Assembly: GCA_032622095.1 (NCBI GenBank) | Contig: CP136061.1 | Coordinates: 89,582,983-89,646,982, forward strand | Direction: 5' to 3' | From: Siphonodentalium dalli | Taxonomy: Eukaryota; Mollusca; Scaphopoda; Gadilida; Siphonodentaliidae | Length of the DNA stretch: 64,000 bases | Shown here: one piece after another, positions 59,771 to 64,000 of the stretch | Position numbering within the stretch: position 1 is the stretch's first letter | Layout of the letters: every line of letters begins with the position of its first letter | The notes under the pieces: generated by a model | What the model saw: only the letters and a program-made list of their open reading frames with translations | What the model was told of the DNA's origin: nothing | Databases searched by the model: none | Position numbers and translations under genes: made by a program

Positions 59771-59872
59771 TAGGAGTACAAGCACAGTAGACATGTACAT
59801 GTATACCATATTCTGCCTTTAGCCTTTCTGGGTCTGTTGAATGGTCATCAATGTATGCTAAATGCTTAAGAC

Positions 59873-60127
59873 CACAGTAATGCCCTAAGTAATCGATCCC
59901 TTAACCACAGCAGAATTATGGGTAGGATTTAGTTGGAAATATGGCTTGTTGCCATTCATCGGAAAGCTCTCCCCGAGAGCTTTCCGATGAATGGCAACAA
60001 GCCATATTTCCGACTAAATCGAGAGCTTTCCGATGAATGGCAACAAGCCATATTTCCGACTAAATCCTGAAAAGTTACCCATAATTCTGCTGTGGTTAAG
60101 GGGTCGATTACTTATTGCATTACTGTA
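59873..60127. mobile_element. Family A MITE with partly repeated right arm
   Basis: CAGTAATGCCC to GCATTACTG-TA; GAGAGCTTTCCGATGAATGG-CAACAAGCC occurs twice in direct order. Confidence 0.87.
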
Positions 60128-60245
60128 TACACTGCTGTATACAAATGGAAATCATAAGATACAAAATATTGCAATCAATATCATTCGCATGCAAACTTTG
60201 CAAAGAATCAACTTTATTATCTTTTATCGATGCTCTCACATGCAT

Positions 60246-60563
60246 TGCAAGCCTTGAGATAGTGTGTCTGTCATTTGTAGAATAAGGTCCCCAGAGCGTG
60301 AATTTAGTGACACTATCCCACATGGTGGGCTAGCATCACCAAATTCACCCTCTGGGAACCTCATTCTGCTGAGGTCTCAACTAGGAGACATTAAGGATCA
60401 GATTGAAGTTCCCCAGTTCCCCAGTCACCTCGATTATGCATTTTATTTTCTGCAAATTTTGGAATATAGAAAATGAACAGAAGGGGAAAAGTAACTGAGG
60501 GTGAATAGTGAAGATAGTGATGATAGTTCACCCTCATTCTGCAAATGACAGACACACTATTTG
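60246..60563. mobile_element. Family B MITE, right side damaged
   Basis: CAAGCCTTGAGATAGTGTG to CAGACACACTATTTGCA; right hairpin mostly deleted. Confidence 0.78.
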
Positions 60564-60780
60564 CATAACACCAACCAGGTACAGTAATGCCGTTAGTAAT
60601 CGACTGCTTATACATGTATAACCACAGCAGAATTATTGGTAACTTAGTAATTTAGAGCTTTCCGATGAATGGTGGTAACAAGCCATATTTCCAACTAAAT
60701 CCTGAAAAATTACCCATAATTCTGCTGTGGTTAAGGAGTCGATTATTTAGAGCATTACTGTACCTGGTTGGTGTTATGCA
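60563..60780. mobile_element. Family A MITE whose palindrome extends into flanking DNA
   Basis: GCATAACACCAACCAGG-TA-CAGTAATGCC on the left and TTACTG-TA-CCTGGTTGGTGTTATGC on the right: about 18 flanking bases are also mirrored. The left flank is the tip of the family B element. Confidence 0.92.
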
Positions 60781-61123
60781 CAACTTTTTTTATAAACCTG
60801 ATCTTTGATTAAAATTCGCATTAGTACTTTCTTTATATCTATGATGCATGAAAAAGACTGAATGAAAGAAAAATATGTGAAATGAGCCTGGTGTTTGTTC
60901 ATCTTTGATATACACATGCATGGGCGTCGGGAAGCAAACAAGGCTAAGAGGGGCACATATTCAGTAAAGGGCTCTTTTTCAGTCAAATGTATAAACGACA
61001 TGAATGCAGAAAAGGCTAAATTTAGGTAACAATAAAGCACTTCCAAGACAAAACTCATATTACGGTACTGGAATGTATATACTATTCTTTAATATTAATA
61101 GGACAATAGAACAATGCTATTCT
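60781..61123. other. No gene recognised
   Basis: Minus frame 60774-61058 is unassigned. Confidence 0.4.
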
Positions 61124-61563
61124 CAAGCCAGAGTTTAGTGTGCCTGTCATTTGCAGAATGAGGTCCCCAGAAGGTGAATTTAGTGATGCTATCCCGCATA
61201 GCAGGCTAACATCACCAAATTCACCCTCTGGGGACCTCATTCTGCATGGCTTCATCTGCTATGTGAGACATAGACTCAGTTTGAAGTTCCCAAATGGTGA
61301 ATATTGTGGAGTACATCCATTGGGAACCTCGATTATGCAATGTGTCTTCTGCCAATTTGCCGGATACAGAGAAACCGAACTAAAAAAGAAATAGAATCTA
61401 TGTGAAGAAGTTTCTATAGAAATTTTATAATAACGAAACTTTCCAGAGAAGATGAGGCCTAAGTAGAATGAGGTACCAAGAGTGTGATTTAGTTAATACT
61501 GTGATGCTAGCCTGCTATGCTAAAATCACCCCCTGGGACCTCATTCTGCAAATGACAGGCTTG
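61124..61563. mobile_element. Family B MITE (GAGTTTA subtype)
   Basis: CAAGCCAGAGTTTAGTGTG to AAATGACAGGCTTG; the right end lost the CACTAAACTC segment. Confidence 0.8.
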
Positions 61564-62028
61564 TTAAGCTAGTCATCAAACGTGATGCCCGTGACCTTTT
61601 GTATTAGTTTACTTTGTTCTGACATCATCTCCTGGGGTTCTTGTCACATTGAGCGCGCCTTGTAACATCAATGGCGTGGTACAGGCTAGTGCAGTTAAGC
61701 TTTTCACATATATTTACATCTATGGCATTGAGATTGGAAGACTTCGTCAAACATTAATGTCCAATGCTTTGTGAAAGGGAAGATGTGATCAAACAAAAGC
61801 CTCCGTCTGTGTGACGAGATGACTTTAGATGTCACTTTAGTTCCTCATCTTATTAATCCCTGTTTTTGAGTTCCACTTTTGCCTTTTGTGTACATCTTGG
61901 TCAAGTATGACGACCGAGGCTTTAGTGGTTGACTTAACTAGATTTAGCGAATATAGCTGCCGACATAGAATTAAATGTTGGTCAAACATGGTGCTGGTGG
62001 AAGGAGGAAGCTACCTACAATAGAGAGA
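61564..62028. other. No gene recognised
   Basis: Less AT-rich than its surroundings, no repeat family recognised, no open frame of note. Confidence 0.4.
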
Positions 62029-62372
62029 TTTAACCCTTCCATGACTGGCGCTTCCTCGCATATATAAAGAGAATGCACTAGGCTTACAAGGTCAAGGTAA
62101 ACATTGCAGCATTAAAGACCCTGTGCCAATGAATTCTCTTATATATGCGAGTCTCCCATTTCACATACATGTACCTGTAGATTCTATTTCTTTTTTAGAT
62201 CAGTTTCTCTCTATCCCCAAATTGGCAGATGATACATCACCATTTGGGAGTCTATGTCTCCCATAGCAGATGAGGCCATGCAGAATGAGGTCCCAAGAGA
62301 GTGATTGGTGATGCTATCCCAATATGTGGGATAGCGTCACTAAATTCACCCTCTGCTAGCCCAATATGTGGG
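62029..62372. mobile_element. Mosaic of truncated family C2 and family B pieces
   Basis: TTAACCCTTCCATGACTGGC start with hairpin pieces to 62158, switching within CTCCCATTTCACATACATG to the family B core and right hairpin (62160-62372). Confidence 0.7.
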
Positions 62373-62514
62373 ATATAAGTTTCAAACAAATTTACTGAAA
62401 ATTGAAGGAATACAAGCTCGAATAAAGTTGCGTCTATGGATGGATGGACAGATGGACGGATTCTAATATTACCCACCCATAACTTGTTACCTCGGTTTTT
62501 ATAGTCCACCCATG

Positions 62515-62933
62515 CAGCCTGATTTTAATGTGTCTGACATTTGCAGAATGAGGTCCCCAGAATGTGAATTTAGTGACGCTATTCCGCACAGTGGGCTAGG
62601 ATAACCAAATTCACCCTCTAGAGACCTCATTCTGCTTCGGCCTAATCTTCTGGGAAGTACATATGTATCTATAATCTCAAATTAACATTGTTGGTGACTT
62701 TTTGCATTCTGTTGAGTTTCTATATCCCCTAATTTGTAGAAGATAAAATGCATAATCGAGGTGACTAATGGGTGAAAATCATCAACTTCAATCTGATCCT
62801 AGATCTCCCATAGCAGTTGAGGCCCCCAGAGGGTGAATTTGGTGATGCTAGCCCACTGTGTGGGGTAGCGTCACTAAATTCACCCTCTCGGGACCTCATT
62901 CTGCAAATGTCAGACACACTAAATTCAGACTTG
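62515..62933. mobile_element. Family B MITE, long form, with perfect 8-bp duplication
   Basis: CAGCCTGATTTTAATGTGTC to CACTAAATTCAGACTTG, flanked by CACCCATG on both sides (62507-62514, 62934-62941). Confidence 0.92.
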
Positions 62934-62965
62934 CACCCATGAGCTCATTATTAATGCTTCGTAGC

Positions 62966-63092
62966 TACAGTAATGCTCTAAATAATCGAGCTTTCCAATG
63001 AATGGCAACAAGACACATTTCCGATTAAATCCTGAAAAGTTACCCATAATTCTGATGTGGTTAAGGAGTCGATTATTTAGGGCATTACTGTA
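62966..63092. mobile_element. Family A MITE, left arm nearly lost
   Basis: TA-CAGTAATGCTCTAAATAATCGA then the right arm to GGGCATTACTG-TA. Confidence 0.85.
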
Positions 63093-63277
63093 TATGGCTT
63101 TTACTTACACATTATAAATCAGCAATTTTTATTATTAGTTTTTTTTTAATTAAATTTTTTTTAAAAGGCCCACTTAATTTTAGTGGCCCATTAGACACAA
63201 TGTATTCCATATTAGATACCATTTGGAAGAGGGACCAAAACTATATATATTCAACAAGAATATGTAACAGCAGTGCA

Positions 63278-63661
63278 TGACCATAGGTCGCCTCGCATAT
63301 ATAAGAGAATGCATTGGCCTAACAATTTTTCATCATTTGTTATTATTTTTTACAATTTTAATAATTTTTTTCTTATATTGTTTAACAGACTTATTTTGTA
63401 GGTTTAGTGCCAGGGAATCTTACGTTTTTCATGGGCATCAAAATTATTACTATGAATACTTGGTGATAGTTTTGAGTTATAACATGCCCCTACGGATTTA
63501 ACCAGTTTGTTTTTTAAATTCGCTATAGCATGCTTAAGCATACCCAAAAAAAAATTCAACCCCAAAAAAATAATCTAAAAAAAAACAATTATTATTTTTT
63601 TTTTTTTTTTTTTTAGGGCCAATTTTACAGACCGTAAATTAGCTGGCACTCAAAGGGTTAA
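63278..63661. mobile_element. Family C3 element, left end missing
   Basis: Half hairpin CATAGGTCGCCTCGCATATA, GGTTTAGTGCCAGGGAATC, GCATGCTTAAGCATACCC and GCTGGCACTCAAAGGG-TTAA. Reverse orientation of 45787-46277. Confidence 0.8.
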
Positions 63662-63674
63662 ATGAAAATTTTGA

Positions 63675-63825
63675 AAAACTAATGCCGTTATAACATCTGC
63701 CGTGGTACCCAGAGACACCACACCAAATTTGGTTGAAATTGGTCCATGAGTCTGGGAGAAAAATCGCAAGCAAACAGACAGACAGACAGACAGACAGATC
63801 CTACTTTTTTATATATATAGATAAG
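63675..63825. repeat. Transposon-end-like repeat with (GACA)n
   Basis: CACCAAATTTGGTTGAAATT, then six GACA units and TATATATATAGAT. Related wording at 18990-19210. Confidence 0.6.
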
Positions 63826-64000
63826 TAGAATAGAAATTTTGGCAATAAAAGATTTAAATATCTGTTCATTTCCAGTACATTTTACTTTGTCTCAAAATAA
63901 AAGGCGAAACTTGGATATAAAGTTAATTGAGATTATTCAATAAAACACACAAAGAGCATTTAGCTTCCACCACACAGAGGAGACTTCAATGGATAAACGC

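Overview
This is an AT-rich, repeat-dense eukaryotic (metazoan) window. It is most likely from a bivalve mollusc. That is inferred from the split gene with GT-AG introns, abundant ACATGTA-type words, the 'TTCGTGG...CACGAA' foldback repeat at 1655-1747 that I associate with bivalve genomes, a tRNA-headed SINE with an AATC tail, and tandem-repeat-bearing transposons. The species cannot be told from the sequence. No prokaryotic operon, CRISPR array or rRNA gene was seen.

The only cellular gene I can support is on the minus strand and runs from about 26.7 kb down to 1.9 kb. It is a PCTAIRE-subfamily cyclin-dependent kinase (the CDK16/17/18 group). Ten exons were assembled by eye, each with AG acceptors and GT donors and mutually compatible phases. 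They run from the N-terminal 'GSDGES' segment through the P-loop, PCTAIRE helix, HRDLKPQN catalytic loop, DFG, activation loop and into the C-lobe ('PLINIAPR'). The last exon or exons lie left of base 1. The extreme N-terminus was not found; it may lie right of 26.7 kb (one weak micro-exon candidate at 42478-42526) or outside the window. Catalytic motifs are intact.

Nearly everything else is repeats. 1.9-26 kb: the kinase exons sit among short tandem duplications that repeatedly span exon/intron junctions. Two large inverted copies of a transposon built from ~164-bp tandem repeats (3616-7018 and 13293-16046) flank the central exons. 26-64 kb: mainly non-autonomous DNA transposons. Family A is a near-perfect ~215-bp palindrome with TA-CAGT ends (Tc1/mariner-like, 27 copies or part copies). 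Family B has CAAGCCT ends, paired subterminal hairpins and 8-bp target duplications (hAT-like, about 23). Families C and D end in TTAACCCTTT...AAAGGGTTAA (piggyBac-like). Element G is a second hAT-like family with clear 8-bp duplications, and element E has a TIR ending GTCCAGCG. There are also two decayed LINE 3' ends, tRNA-like SINEs, and several perfect palindromes.

Two patterns stand out. (1) Six of the ten kinase exons have their own splice junction or body locally duplicated, with distal copies decayed. (2) In two pairs of homologous repeat segments, one copy has gained an exact inverted copy of itself, and a third locus shows a transposon palindrome extended into flanking DNA. These look like fold-back template-switch events caught in the act.
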